NCBI RefSeq assembly: GCF_030551255.1
Contig: NZ_CP130630.1
Location: 9,609,001 to 9,673,000, forward strand
Length of the DNA: 64,000 bases
Reading direction: 5' to 3'
Origin: Streptomyces sp. NL15-2K
GTDB lineage: Bacteria > Actinomycetota > Actinomycetes > Streptomycetales > Streptomycetaceae
The position numbers and the translations under genes were made by a program. How positions within the stretch are numbered: the first letter of the stretch is position 1; each line of letters opens with the position of its first letter. The notes below the pieces were generated by a model. It searched no databases. It was given only the letters and a program-made list of their open reading frames with translations, and had not been told where the DNA came from. Positions 54,856 through 63,623 of this stretch are shown piece after piece.

Positions 54856-55362
54856 ATGACCTCCTCCCCGCCCCCCCGGCCCGGCACCGCCGCACCGGTG
54901 TTCACCGACCACCACGACCTGCGCGCCCGCAACCGGCGGGCCGTGGAGCAGTACATGGAGACCGGCGCGGAGGCCCGGTTGCGCAGGTACGACCTGTACA
55001 CCGAGGACGGCACGGCGTCGCTCTTCTACACCGACATCGGCCGGCCCATCGTCGTCCGGGGCAGGGAGAAGCTGAAGCGGCACGGTGAGCTCTCCCTGAA
55101 GGTGCTGCCCGACTGGCGGTGGACCGACGCGCGCGTCTACGAGACGCAGGACCCGGCCGTCATCTGGGTCGAGTGCGACGGCGAGGGAACGATCCGGTTC
55201 CCCGGCTATCCGGAAGGCCACTACCGCAACCACTTCATCCACGGCTTCACGCTGAGCGACGGGCGGATCGTCTCCAGCCGCGAGTACACCAACCCGATCG
55301 AGCACATGCGTGCCCTCAGCATCGAGACACCGCACATCAAGCGGGACTGGATCCCCTCCTGA
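54856..55362 (+). CDS. PhzA/PhzB-type protein, second divergent copy
   Basis: This 168-residue paralogue of the protein at 48897 has DLYTEDGTASLFYTDIGRP, REKLKRHGELSLKVLPDWRW, WVECDGEGTIRFPGYPEGHY and REYTNPIEHMRAL. Roughly half of aligned residues agree by eye. Gram-negative phenazine operons often hold adjacent phzA and phzB; here the two copies stand at opposite ends of the core genes. A heteromer or one inactive partner is possible. Confidence 0.88.
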   Translation: MTSSPPPRPGTAAPVFTDHHDLRARNRRAVEQYMETGAEARLRRYDLYTEDGTASLFYTDIGRPIVVRGREKLKRHGELSLKVLPDWRWTDARVYETQDPAVIWVECDGEGTIRFPGYPEGHYRNHFIHGFTLSDGRIVSSREYTNPIEHMRALSIETPHIKRDWIPS

Positions 55363-55404
55363 CCTGCCCCGACGCCCCGCCCACCCCGAAGGAAGAGACA
55401 GGCC

Positions 55405-56427
55405 ATGAGCACAGACGTCACTCCGACGGCATCCCGCACCACCCTCGGCCTCATCACCGCCGCATGGCACACCCAGTCCGTGTACGCGGCGGTCGCGTTG
55501 GGCCTGCCCGACCTGGTCGCGGCGGGGCACACCGGCGTCCAGGCCCTCGCCCGGGCCGCCGGCGCGGACGAGGACGGCGTACGGCGCCTGCTGCGGCTGC
55601 TGGTACGCCTCGGCGTGTTCGAGGAGAGTGAGGACGGCGGCTACCGCAACACCGAGGTGGGCGACCTGCTGCGGGACCGGCCCGGCTCGCTGCGTGACGT
55701 GTGCCTGCTGTACGGCAAGGAGTTCTACCAGGCGTGGGGGCACGCCAGCGAGACATTCCGCACCGGCAGGCCCGGGTTCGAGGAAGCGTACGGGCAGTCG
55801 CTCATCTCCTACCTGCGCGACGACGCCGACGCCGCCAAGCGCTTCCAACGGGCCATGCAGGCGCAGGCGAGCAATTTCTCCTTCGACGCGGTCCCCAAGG
55901 AGATCGACTTCGCAGCCGACCGGCACGTCGTCGACATAGCGGGCGGCAGCGGCCAGCTGCTGGCCAGCGTGCTGAACGCGGCTCCCGGGGCCCGGGGCAC
56001 CCTCCTCGACCTGGAGCACGCCCTTCCCATCGCCCGCGCGCACCTGGAGCGTGCCGTGGGCGACGACCGGGCCGCGCTCGTCGCCGGGGACATGTTCACC
56101 AGCCCGTTCCCCAAGGACGCGGACACCTATCTCCTGTCCCGGGTCCTCGGCGACTGGCCGGACGACGACTGCGTGCGCCTCCTGCGCAAGGTGCGCGAGT
56201 CCATGGCGGAGCACTCCCGCCTCCTGGTCATCGAGCTGGTCGTGCAGGACGGCGGGGACGGTCTGCTGGCCCCGCTGTGGGACCTGCACCTGCTGGTCGT
56301 CAACGGCGGCCGCCAGCGCACCCTCGGCGAGTACCGCGAACTGGCCGCCCGCTCCGGTCTGTCCATCGAGCGGTTGGTCCCCCTGCCCATGGAGGCCACG
56401 GCATTGGTGCTGACGCCTGAGGGCTGA
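55405..56427 (+). CDS. PhzM-like SAM-dependent methyltransferase
   Basis: This 340-residue enzyme has an N-terminal helical dimerisation domain, the SAM motif HVVDIAGGSGQLL (about 174-186) and a C-terminal part that resembles Pseudomonas PhzM: SRVLGDWPDDD, PLWDLHLLVVNGGRQRTLGE, SIERLVPLPMEA. The His general base of O-methyltransferases (usually HDW) is Gly here, as in PhzM, which methylates a ring nitrogen. N-methylation of the phenazine is therefore more likely than O-methylation. It lies 42 bp after the second phzA/B gene. Confidence 0.85.
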   Translation: MSTDVTPTASRTTLGLITAAWHTQSVYAAVALGLPDLVAAGHTGVQALARAAGADEDGVRRLLRLLVRLGVFEESEDGGYRNTEVGDLLRDRPGSLRDVCLLYGKEFYQAWGHASETFRTGRPGFEEAYGQSLISYLRDDADAAKRFQRAMQAQASNFSFDAVPKEIDFAADRHVVDIAGGSGQLLASVLNAAPGARGTLLDLEHALPIARAHLERAVGDDRAALVAGDMFTSPFPKDADTYLLSRVLGDWPDDDCVRLLRKVRESMAEHSRLLVIELVVQDGGDGLLAPLWDLHLLVVNGGRQRTLGEYRELAARSGLSIERLVPLPMEATALVLTPEG

Positions 56428-56553
56428 CCATGAGGCACTGACGGCCTCGCCCCCTTCCTCAGCTCACGCCCCACTCGCGCCACCCGTGCGTCCTCGGACA
56501 GCAGCCGCTGCGAGGTCGTGGCTCTGCCTTCCTGTCGTGATCGAGGAGTCTGC

Positions 56554-57705
56554 ATGGCACACCAGCAGCCGAGCGAACCGCCCACAGCCACCATCGGCCC
56601 CCTTGGCCCGGACGTCCGCGTCCGGGAACCGGACAGCGGACCGCGCCTCATCCACGGTGTGAGCACGTCGGTGTCCGCTTTCGTCGGCGATGCGCCGGGC
56701 CTGCCGGAAGAGCCTGTCTTCGTCCGCAGCCTGCCGGAGTTCATCGAGACCTTCATGCCGGGCAGGACCGGCGAGAAGACGTCCTCCTTCGTCCGTGATG
56801 CCGTGCTCGGCCACTTCCGCAACGGCGGTGGCGGCGTCTGGATCCTCGCAGCGGCCGAGGGCCCGGACCGGGTCGCCGCCTACCGGTCCGCTCTCGCCGG
56901 CCTGGAGTGCGTCGCGGAGGTCACCCTGGTGGTGGCGCCGGATCTGTGGCGGGTGGAGGAGGACGCGCACGAGATCGCACAGGCGATCGCCGGGCACTGC
57001 CGCCGCATGGGCAACCGGGTCGCCCTGCTGCACACCCGGCAGGGTCTCGTCCCCGCCGATGTGCGGAGCAGACCGTTCGAACTGGGGGAGCCCGATGCCC
57101 GGTTCGCCGCTGTCTACTATCCGTGGATCACCGTAACCGGGACCGACGGGAGCGAACGGCTGGTTCCGGCGTCGGGGCACGTGTCCGGGATGACCTGCCT
57201 CGTCGGCGCCGAGCTGGGCGTGCACAGGGCGCCCATGAGCCCGTTGCTGGGAGTACTGAAACACGAGCGGCAACTGTCCGACGACGAGCAGGAGTCGATC
57301 AGCCGTCTCGGAGTGAACTGTTTGCGGTCCTCTCCGGAACTGGAGCAGGGCATCCGGGTGTTGGGGGCACGCACACTGTCCACCGATACCGACTGGATGC
57401 GCCTCGACGTGCGTCGCCTGGTGAGCCACGCGCGCGCGTCACTCGCACGGGGAACCCGATGGGCCGCCTCGGAGCGGAACGACGCCCGCCTGCGGGCCAC
57501 GGTCCGCGAGTCCGCCACGGTGTTCCTGAGGCAGCTGTGGCGCCAGGGGGCCCTGCACGGCCGGTCCGCCGACCAGGCGTTCCACGTCGTCTGCGACGAC
57601 CGTAACAACACGTCCGAAGACATCGCACAGGGCAGGTTGAACCTCGACGTCGGCCTCGCCGCCGTGCGGCCGGCCGAGTTCATCGCCTTCCGCGTTCAGC
57701 AGTGA
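56554..57705 (+). CDS. Contractile tail-sheath-like protein (orphan)
   Basis: This 383-residue protein shows the phage/eCIS tail-sheath pattern throughout. It has GVSTSVSAFVGDAPGLPEEP (start strand), AVLGHFRNGGGGVWIL, AVYYPWITVTG, VPASGHVSGMTCLVG, GVHRAPMSPL, LGVNCLRSS, GIRVLGARTLSTDTDWMRLD and AEFIAFRVQQ at the end. It is at the short end for sheaths, with no room for a large surface domain. No tube, baseplate, spike or ATPase gene is in the window. ATG 56554 has GAGGAG upstream. It follows the methyltransferase by 126 bp and precedes two small genes that may be co-transcribed. Confidence 0.87.
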   Translation: MAHQQPSEPPTATIGPLGPDVRVREPDSGPRLIHGVSTSVSAFVGDAPGLPEEPVFVRSLPEFIETFMPGRTGEKTSSFVRDAVLGHFRNGGGGVWILAAAEGPDRVAAYRSALAGLECVAEVTLVVAPDLWRVEEDAHEIAQAIAGHCRRMGNRVALLHTRQGLVPADVRSRPFELGEPDARFAAVYYPWITVTGTDGSERLVPASGHVSGMTCLVGAELGVHRAPMSPLLGVLKHERQLSDDEQESISRLGVNCLRSSPELEQGIRVLGARTLSTDTDWMRLDVRRLVSHARASLARGTRWAASERNDARLRATVRESATVFLRQLWRQGALHGRSADQAFHVVCDDRNNTSEDIAQGRLNLDVGLAAVRPAEFIAFRVQQ

Positions 57706-57739
57706 ATCGGAGACACGAAACACAAGGGGGAAGAGATCC

Positions 57740-58366
57740 ATGGATCCTCACATATGTCCCAGAAACCACACCCAGAGAAATCGCGCCGCGGCCGGGTCCG
57801 TCCTCTGTGTCCCGTGCATCAGGCAACTGGAACGTAATCTGCACGCACTTCCCGGCCTCCACCAGGAATGTCTGCACCACATCCTGTCGACGCCCCGGCG
57901 AAGGAACCCGACGAAGGTGTCCGGGAGCCGCAAGCGGGATCAGCTGAATCTTTCCGCCCTCGACGCCCGGAACAACATCACGGCGATCCTGGAATCCTGG
58001 TCGGCACTGGTCGCGGAGAAGCTGGGCACCCTCGTCCCGGACCGTACTGTCCCGCACCTGGTCCGTTTCCTCGCACTCCACCTGGAGTGGCTCACCGCCC
58101 AGCCTCCGGCCACCGACTTCGCGGACGAGATCGAAGGCCTCCGTGCCGAACTGGCGCGCGCCATCGACCCCGACTCCGGCGATCTCCGTACACCTGCCCG
58201 GCAGTGTGTCGTGGACGGCTGCACGGGAACGATCGACGCCACCCCGAAAAACATCGGAAACGCCCCGAAGAGGAGCATCAGCTGTTCTTCAGGGCACTCA
58301 TGGGAGATACGCGAATGGCTCACCCTTCGGCACCTCATGGACCGGCAGCGAAAGGACGTCGCATGA
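57740..58366 (+). CDS. Cysteine-rich protein of unknown function
   Basis: This 208-residue protein has an N-terminal Cys/His pattern (MDPHICPRNHTQRN, LCVPCIRQLERNL) followed by helices (FLALHLEWLTAQPP) and a C-terminal pair CVVDGCTGTID with SCSSGHSWEI, likely zinc sites. It looks like a Streptomyces-wide protein found near phage-like and specialised-metabolism genes, with no known function. ATG 57740 has AAGGGGGAAGAG upstream; the stop overlaps the next gene (ATGA). A regulatory role with its partner is a guess. Confidence 0.75.
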   Translation: MDPHICPRNHTQRNRAAAGSVLCVPCIRQLERNLHALPGLHQECLHHILSTPRRRNPTKVSGSRKRDQLNLSALDARNNITAILESWSALVAEKLGTLVPDRTVPHLVRFLALHLEWLTAQPPATDFADEIEGLRAELARAIDPDSGDLRTPARQCVVDGCTGTIDATPKNIGNAPKRSISCSSGHSWEIREWLTLRHLMDRQRKDVA

Positions 58367-58545
58367 ACAAGCCGCCCCGCCACCGGCTCGTGCCGACGAA
58401 TGTGGCCGCCCTCGCCGCGGGCGTTTCCGAAGCGACCATTCGAAAGTGGGTGAGCCGAGGAAAGATTACCCGCTACGGCACACCGGGCCGCTCGGAGTTC
58501 GACATAGAAGAGCTCACCGAGATAGCTCTGAACCGCCGGACCTGA
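58363..58545 (+). CDS. Small helix-turn-helix (MerR/excisionase-like) protein
   Basis: This 60-residue protein has LVPTNVAALAAGVSEATIRK and WVSRGKITRYG followed by [10 protein letters not shown]. It is the helix-turn-helix plus wing plan of excisionases and the MerR DNA-binding half. It is coupled by ATGA to the cysteine-rich protein gene. Its 3' end overlaps the convergent shikimate kinase gene by 32 bp. It could regulate this locus. Confidence 0.82.
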   Translation: MNKPPRHRLVPTNVAALAAGVSEATIRKWVSRGKITRYGTPGRSEFDIEELTEIALNRRT

Positions 58546-59053
58546 CCCGGCCGGTCAAGCCGGCCAGGACCGCGGCGACGACCTCGTCGACCATCCGTCC
58601 GTCCACGCGGACGGTCCTGGTGGCGACCTGCAGATAGAGGTGGTGCCGCGCCTGCGTCAACTCCCGCCACCGTTCGTGGGGGTTGACGGCCAGCAGCGGA
58701 CGCGCCTCGATCAGCCCGATCCGCCGGACCGCCTCCTCGACGTCCATCGAGAGATGGACGACGGGGTGGGCGGCGAGCAGCCTCCGGGTGCCGGCGTCCA
58801 GGACCGCGCCGCCGCCGAGGGCGAGGACAGCCCCGTGTTCCGCGAGCGCGGTCGCGACGGCGGCCTTCTCCAAGCCACGGAAGTGCGCCTCGCCCTCGGC
58901 TTCGAAGATGTCCGCGACGGTCCGGCCCCGCGCGGCCACGATGTCGTCGTCGGTGTCCCGGAACGCGCAGCCGAGACGTTCGGCCAGCACCCGGCCCACC
59001 GTCGACTTGCCGACCCCCATCGGACCGACCAGCACCACCCGCGGTCCGCTCAC
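58514..59053 (-). CDS. aroK: Shikimate kinase
   Basis: This 179-residue enzyme has a P-loop ([15 protein letters not shown]), the shikimate-binding Asp ([11 protein letters not shown]), FRGLEKAAV and the GGGAV motif (LALGGGAVL). It phosphorylates shikimate with ATP. The start is GTG 59053, overlapping the aroC stop. It is probably a cluster-dedicated copy, since aroK and aroC in Streptomyces primary metabolism normally sit with aroB. The C-terminus overlaps the convergent small HTH gene. Confidence 0.93.
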   Translation of the reverse strand: MSGPRVVLVGPMGVGKSTVGRVLAERLGCAFRDTDDDIVAARGRTVADIFEAEGEAHFRGLEKAAVATALAEHGAVLALGGGAVLDAGTRRLLAAHPVVHLSMDVEEAVRRIGLIEARPLLAVNPHERWRELTQARHHLYLQVATRTVRVDGRMVDEVVAAVLAGLTGRVRSGGSELSR

Positions 59054-60234
59054 CGGATCCGCAGATCCTCGACGTACGACCGCACGTTGCGCCGCGTCTC
59101 GCGCACGCTGTCGCCGCCGAACTTCTCCGCCATCGCGTCCGCGAGGACCAGCGCGACCATCGCCTCGGCGACGATCCCGGCCGCCGGCACCGCGCACACG
59201 TCGGACCGCTGGTGATGAGCCTGCGTGGCCTCACCGGTGACCACGTCCACGGTCTTCAGGGCCCGCGGCACGGTCGCGATGGGCTTCATCGCGGCCCGCA
59301 CCCGCAGCAGCTCACCGGTGGTCAGCCCGCCCTCGGTACCGCCCGAGCGCCCCGAGGCACGCCTGACGCCTTCCTCGGTGGCCAGGATCTCGTCGTGCGC
59401 CTGTGAGCCGGGCACCCGGGACAGCTCGAAACCGTCACCGACCTCGACACCCTTGATCGCCTGGATGCCCATGAGGGCCCCGGCCAGCCGGGCATCCAGC
59501 CTGCGGTCCCAGTGCACGTGCGAACCGAGCCCCACCGGCACCCCGTAGGCGAGCACCTCGACGACCCCGCCCAGGGTGTCGCCGTCCGAGTGGGCCCGGT
59601 CGATCTCGGCGACCATCGCCTTCGACGTATCGGCGTCCAGGCAGCGCACCGGATCGGCGTCCAGCCTCTCCCCATCCGCCGGACTCGGGTACACCCCGTA
59701 CGGCGCCTTCACCGAGGCCAGCTCCACCACGTGCGAGACGATCTCGATCCCGGCGGTCTCCTTCAGGTAGGAGCGCGCGATCGCGCCCAGCGCGACGCGG
59801 GCCGCCGTCTCGCGCGCGGAGGCCCGCTCCAGGACCGGACGGGCCTCGTCGAAGCCGTACTTCTGCATGCCGGCGAGGTCGGCGTGGCCGGGCCGCGGCC
59901 GGGTCAGCGGCGCGTTGCGGGCCAGGCCCGCCAGCACCTTCGGGTCGACCGGGTCGGCCGCCATGACCTGTTCCCACTTCGGCCACTCGGTGTTGCCCAC
60001 CATCACCGCGACCGGCGAGCCCAGGGTCAGCCCGTGCCGGACACCACCCACGAAGGTGACCACGTCCCGCTCGAACTTCATCCGCGCCCCGCGGCCATGG
60101 CCAAGGCGCCGCCGCGCCAGGTGGTCCGCCACCCTCTCCGTGGTGATCGGCACGCCGGCCGGAAGCCCTTCCAGCGTCGCGACAAGAGCGGGTCCGTGCG
60201 ACTCTCCGGCCGTCAGCCAGCGCAACCTGCTCAA
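59050..60234 (-). CDS. aroC: Chorismate synthase
   Basis: This 394-residue enzyme makes chorismate from EPSP using reduced FMN. Signatures: [13 protein letters not shown] at the start, [57 protein letters not shown] and TEGGLTTGE near the end. TTG 60234 is chosen because GGAAAGGGAG lies just upstream and the length then matches the family. It is in one unit with aroK (overlap) and supplies PhzE. The gap of 183 bp to the upstream kinase may hold a promoter. Confidence 0.95.
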   Translation of the reverse strand: MSRLRWLTAGESHGPALVATLEGLPAGVPITTERVADHLARRRLGHGRGARMKFERDVVTFVGGVRHGLTLGSPVAVMVGNTEWPKWEQVMAADPVDPKVLAGLARNAPLTRPRPGHADLAGMQKYGFDEARPVLERASARETAARVALGAIARSYLKETAGIEIVSHVVELASVKAPYGVYPSPADGERLDADPVRCLDADTSKAMVAEIDRAHSDGDTLGGVVEVLAYGVPVGLGSHVHWDRRLDARLAGALMGIQAIKGVEVGDGFELSRVPGSQAHDEILATEEGVRRASGRSGGTEGGLTTGELLRVRAAMKPIATVPRALKTVDVVTGEATQAHHQRSDVCAVPAAGIVAEAMVALVLADAMAEKFGGDSVRETRRNVRSYVEDLRIR

Positions 60235-60417
60235 CGGTGCTCCCTTTCCGACGAGAACGTCCAGCCGCCGGTGGATGTCCATTGCGGCAGACGAACGGTT
60301 GAGGGTGATGCAGTGCAGACCGGGCGCCAAGGCAGTCCTCGGCCCGGAAGACATCTGGGTGATGGCGTAGTCGGCGCCGGCCCGGCACTTGGCTCCACGG
60401 GCCCCGAGGATCGCCGG

Positions 60418-61389
60418 TCATGCGGTACTCCCTCCGGCAGGAGTGGCCACGCCGTACGCCGTGGCCACCAGGGATCGCAGGTCGTCGCGGGACGCGGTGT
60501 AGGTCTGCGTACCGACATGAGCCAGGGCGAGGCCGGCCAGGGCCGACCCTGGCTGTGCGCAGAGCACGGGTTCCTGGCCAGTGGCCAGCGCGGCCAGGTA
60601 GCCGGCGCGGAAGGCGTCGCCGCCACCGGTCGGGTCGACGCCGTCCTCGACCGGGACGGCGGGGACGTCCAGCCGGGGAGTCCCGGCGCGTTCGATGCGA
60701 CTGCCCTTGGCCCCCAGGGTGGTGACCCATGTTCCGACCCGCCGCAGCACCTCGGCATGGGTCCAGCCTGTCCTGGACAGGAGGAGTCCGTGTTCGTACT
60801 CGTTGGTGAACAAGTGGTCGGCGCCGTCCACGAGTTCCCGGATCCGACCGCCGTCGAGGCGGGCCAGTTGCTGGGACGGGTCAGCGATGAAACGGATGCC
60901 CTGGGCGCGGCACGCGCGTGTGTGGCGGAGCATCGCGGCCGGGTCGTCGGCGCCGATGAGGACGAGTCGGGCCTCACCGTGGGCCCGCAGGACATCGACG
61001 AGGTCGATGTCGGCGGCCTCGGACATCGCACCGGGGCAGAAGGAGGCGATCCGGTTGCCGTCCAGGTCGGTGGTGCACAGGAAGCGAGCGGTGTGGCGCG
61101 TGGGAGAGACCCGGACCGCCGAGATGTCCACACCCTGGCCGGCGAGCCGTCGGCCGTGGCCCTCGTGGAAATCGGGACCGACGGCTCCTACCAGGAGTGG
61201 GCGGTGCCCCAGCACAGCCAGACCGTAGGCGATGTTGGCGGCCACGCCGCCGTCGCGGATCTCCAGAGCGTCGACCAGAAAGGAGAGCGAGACATGATCG
61301 ATGCGGTCGGCCAGCAGCTGGTCGGTGATGCGGCCGGGAAAAGTCATCAGGTGGTCCGTTGCCACGGAACCGGTGACGGCGATCCTCAT
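60418..61389 (-). CDS. PfkB-family kinase, probably adenosine kinase
   Basis: This 323-residue sugar kinase has an N-terminal GSVATDHLMTFPG, GGVAANIAYGLAVLG, and the C-terminal signature DPTGGGDAFRAGYLA with the catalytic Asp. The N-terminal motif and DPTG start are those of actinobacterial adenosine kinases rather than ribokinases. The enzyme would recycle adenosine formed from S-adenosylhomocysteine after methyl transfer, fitting the methyltransferase in this cluster. It lies 62 bp after the nphT7-like gene. Confidence 0.8.
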   Translation of the reverse strand: MRIAVTGSVATDHLMTFPGRITDQLLADRIDHVSLSFLVDALEIRDGGVAANIAYGLAVLGHRPLLVGAVGPDFHEGHGRRLAGQGVDISAVRVSPTRHTARFLCTTDLDGNRIASFCPGAMSEAADIDLVDVLRAHGEARLVLIGADDPAAMLRHTRACRAQGIRFIADPSQQLARLDGGRIRELVDGADHLFTNEYEHGLLLSRTGWTHAEVLRRVGTWVTTLGAKGSRIERAGTPRLDVPAVPVEDGVDPTGGGDAFRAGYLAALATGQEPVLCAQPGSALAGLALAHVGTQTYTASRDDLRSLVATAYGVATPAGGSTA

Positions 61390-61451
61390 GTCGGCTCCTG
61401 TGCTCCTTCCGGGAGTGTCATGGCCGATGTCCGAGGACGGCCGTGGACATG

Positions 61452-62429
61452 TCACCACTCGACCAGCGCGAAACCCGCCGCCATACCACCGCCGAATCCG
61501 GCCAGGAGGATCAGGTCGCCCGGGCTGAAGGCGCCCGCACGGGCGGCGACGTCCAGGGTGATCGGGATGGAGGCGGCTCCCGTGTTGCCGTAGTGCGTCA
61601 GTGTGCGATGGGTGGTGGCACGGGACAGGGACAGATCCGGGACGACGTCGTCGAGCATGACGCCGTTGGCCTGGTGCGGGACGAAGTGGCTGATGTCGTC
61701 GGGTGCGACACCGGCATCGTGGAGGAACTGCTTGGTCAGGTTCGGCAGTTGTCCGGTGACGAAGTGGCGCACCTCTCGCCCGTCCATCGCGAAGTACTGC
61801 AGACCGGCGTCCAGGGCAGACTGGTCGCAGGGCAGTCGGCTGCCGCCCGCGGGCACCTCTATCAGCCCCGACAGTTCGCCGAACGTGTGCAGCGATAGGT
61901 GCCGGACGCGGGGGCCCTTGCCGGCCGGACCCAGCACCAGCGCGCCGGCGCCGTCTCCGAACAGGACGACCGTCTTGCGATCGGCCGGGTTCAGGATGCG
62001 CGAGTACAGGTCCGCACCGATGACCAGCGCATGGCCGCCCCGCCGCGCGAGCACGCCCTCGACCGCGGCGAGCGCGAACAGGCTGCCGGAACACACGGCG
62101 TTCACGTCGAACGCCGCTGCGCCGACCGCGCCGAGCCGGTGTTGCACGTAGGCCGCGGTGGGCGGCTGGGGCCGGTCCGGCGTGGAGGTGGCGACCACGA
62201 CCGCGGACAGCCGGCCGGCGGTGATGCCGGCCGACTGCAGCGCGGCACGTCCCGCGGCCACGGCCAGATCCGAGGTGGCCTGGTCGGATGCCGCCCAACG
62301 CCGTTCCCGGATCGCGGTCTTGCGAGTGATCCAGGCGTCGTCGACCCCTGCCGCCGCGCCGACTTCGGCATTGGTGACGACGCGATCCGGCACATGGGAA
62401 CCCGTACCGAAGATCCCGATGTCAGTCAT
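61452..62429 (-). CDS. nphT7: NphT7-type acetoacetyl-CoA synthase
   Basis: This 325-residue KAS III-fold enzyme joins acetyl-CoA and malonyl-CoA irreversibly to give acetoacetyl-CoA, the first substrate of the mevalonate pathway. Catalytic Cys113 (FDVNAVCSGSLFA), His251 (SHFVPHQANGVMLDD) and Asn281 (THYGNTGAASIPITLD) are in place. Stretches such as STPDRPQPPTAAYVQH, ADLYSRILNPADRKTVVLFG and AGLQYFAMDGREVR match the Streptomyces CL190 enzyme from memory. It lies 9 bp after the HMG-CoA synthase gene, as in CL190. Confidence 0.94.
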   Translation of the reverse strand: MTDIGIFGTGSHVPDRVVTNAEVGAAAGVDDAWITRKTAIRERRWAASDQATSDLAVAAGRAALQSAGITAGRLSAVVVATSTPDRPQPPTAAYVQHRLGAVGAAAFDVNAVCSGSLFALAAVEGVLARRGGHALVIGADLYSRILNPADRKTVVLFGDGAGALVLGPAGKGPRVRHLSLHTFGELSGLIEVPAGGSRLPCDQSALDAGLQYFAMDGREVRHFVTGQLPNLTKQFLHDAGVAPDDISHFVPHQANGVMLDDVVPDLSLSRATTHRTLTHYGNTGAASIPITLDVAARAGAFSPGDLILLAGFGGGMAAGFALVEW

Positions 62430-62438
62430 GGGTCCGCT

Positions 62439-63620
62439 TCACCTGTAGCACCTCTCGTAGATGCGTTTGTGGCCGCGCAGCGCGGCCAGCCGAAACGGCC
62501 CGGTGGTCTGCGCCGGGATGGGGTGATCGCCGCCGTCGGCCGGCAGGGACCGCTGGTGCAGCCGGCGGTAGCCGACGTAGTCGACCGGTTGCCGCCGGTC
62601 GATCGCCTCGCGGTGCGCCTCGGTGCGCAGGTGTTCCCGGTAACCGGGTACGACGGTCCCGGCGAAGAACTCGCCGACGCTGCCGGAGCCGTAGCTGACG
62701 AAGCCGATGGACCGGTCGGTCAGGTCGTCCGCCTGGTCGAGCAACGCCGCGAGGGCGAGGTACACCGACGCGGTGTAGCTGTTGCCGACGACCCTGTTGT
62801 AGGCCGTGGTCTGCCCGATGGCCCGCGCGATCCGCGCCTCGTCGGTGACGTACCCGCAGTAGTTCAGCAGGTGGCGGTGCGCCTTGTAGGCCATCTTGGT
62901 GAACGGCTGGTGGTAGCAGAACGCGTCGAACCCGTCCAGGGAGCGGCCGCCCTGCTCCACGTAGTCCTTCCAGGTGCCCTCCACCGCCTGGAGGTAGGCG
63001 GTGATGGACTCCTGCCCGTCGACCAGTGCGGTGTCCCGGTAGTTCGGACGCCAGAAGTCCATGACGTCGGCGGTGAACAGGCCCGAGGGTCCCTCGATAC
63101 GCACCAGTGCGGGGTCCGCGCCGACCAGCATGGCCACCGCCGCCGCACCCTGGGTCGCCTCACCCGGGCTGTCCAGGTCGTACTTGGAGACGTCGCTCGC
63201 GATCACGAGGACCCGCTGCGCCGGGTCACGGTGGACGAGGCCGATGGCGAACTGCAGGGCCGCCGTCGCCCCGTAGCAGGCTTGCTTCAGTTCGACGACC
63301 CTGGTGGCCGACGGCAGCCCGAGCAGCGAATGGACGTACACGCCGGCGGACTTGGCCTGGTCGATCGACGACTCCGTCGCGAACACGACCGTTCGGATCC
63401 GGTCGGTGCCGTGCCGGGAGACGATGGGCTCGGCGGCGGCCGCGCCCATGGTCACGATGTCCTCGTCGGCGCCGGGTACGCTCATCGACTGCTGGCCGAT
63501 GCCCACGTGGTATTTGCCGATCTCGGTGCCGTTGTGCTCGGCGAGTGCCGTGTGCGGCAGGACGAACTCGGTTGTCGCGAACGACAGATCGTGAATGCCG
63601 ACGCCGGAATCGCTGGCCAT
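62439..63620 (-). CDS. mvaS: HMG-CoA synthase
   Basis: This 393-residue enzyme condenses acetoacetyl-CoA and acetyl-CoA to HMG-CoA. It begins GIHDLSFATTEFVLPHTAL; the catalytic Cys115 is in VVELKQACYGATAAL; DVSKYDLDSPGEATQGAAA, FWRPNYRDTALVDGQES and YHQPFTKMAYKAHRHLL are family blocks, the last with the catalytic His. It is 3 bp downstream of the HMG-CoA reductase stop and 9 bp upstream of nphT7, so all three are co-transcribed. Bacterial mevalonate genes of this kind mark isoprenoid specialised-metabolite clusters in Streptomyces. Confidence 0.96.
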   Translation of the reverse strand: MASDSGVGIHDLSFATTEFVLPHTALAEHNGTEIGKYHVGIGQQSMSVPGADEDIVTMGAAAAEPIVSRHGTDRIRTVVFATESSIDQAKSAGVYVHSLLGLPSATRVVELKQACYGATAALQFAIGLVHRDPAQRVLVIASDVSKYDLDSPGEATQGAAAVAMLVGADPALVRIEGPSGLFTADVMDFWRPNYRDTALVDGQESITAYLQAVEGTWKDYVEQGGRSLDGFDAFCYHQPFTKMAYKAHRHLLNYCGYVTDEARIARAIGQTTAYNRVVGNSYTASVYLALAALLDQADDLTDRSIGFVSYGSGSVGEFFAGTVVPGYREHLRTEAHREAIDRRQPVDYVGYRRLHQRSLPADGGDHPIPAQTTGPFRLAALRGHKRIYERCYR

Positions 63621-63623
63621 GCC

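Noticed and set aside
56554..57705. Prophage as the source of the sheath gene
   Set aside because: No integrase, capsid, portal, terminase, tube or lysis gene is nearby. Codon use and GC match the neighbours, and the gene is embedded between phenazine and precursor genes.
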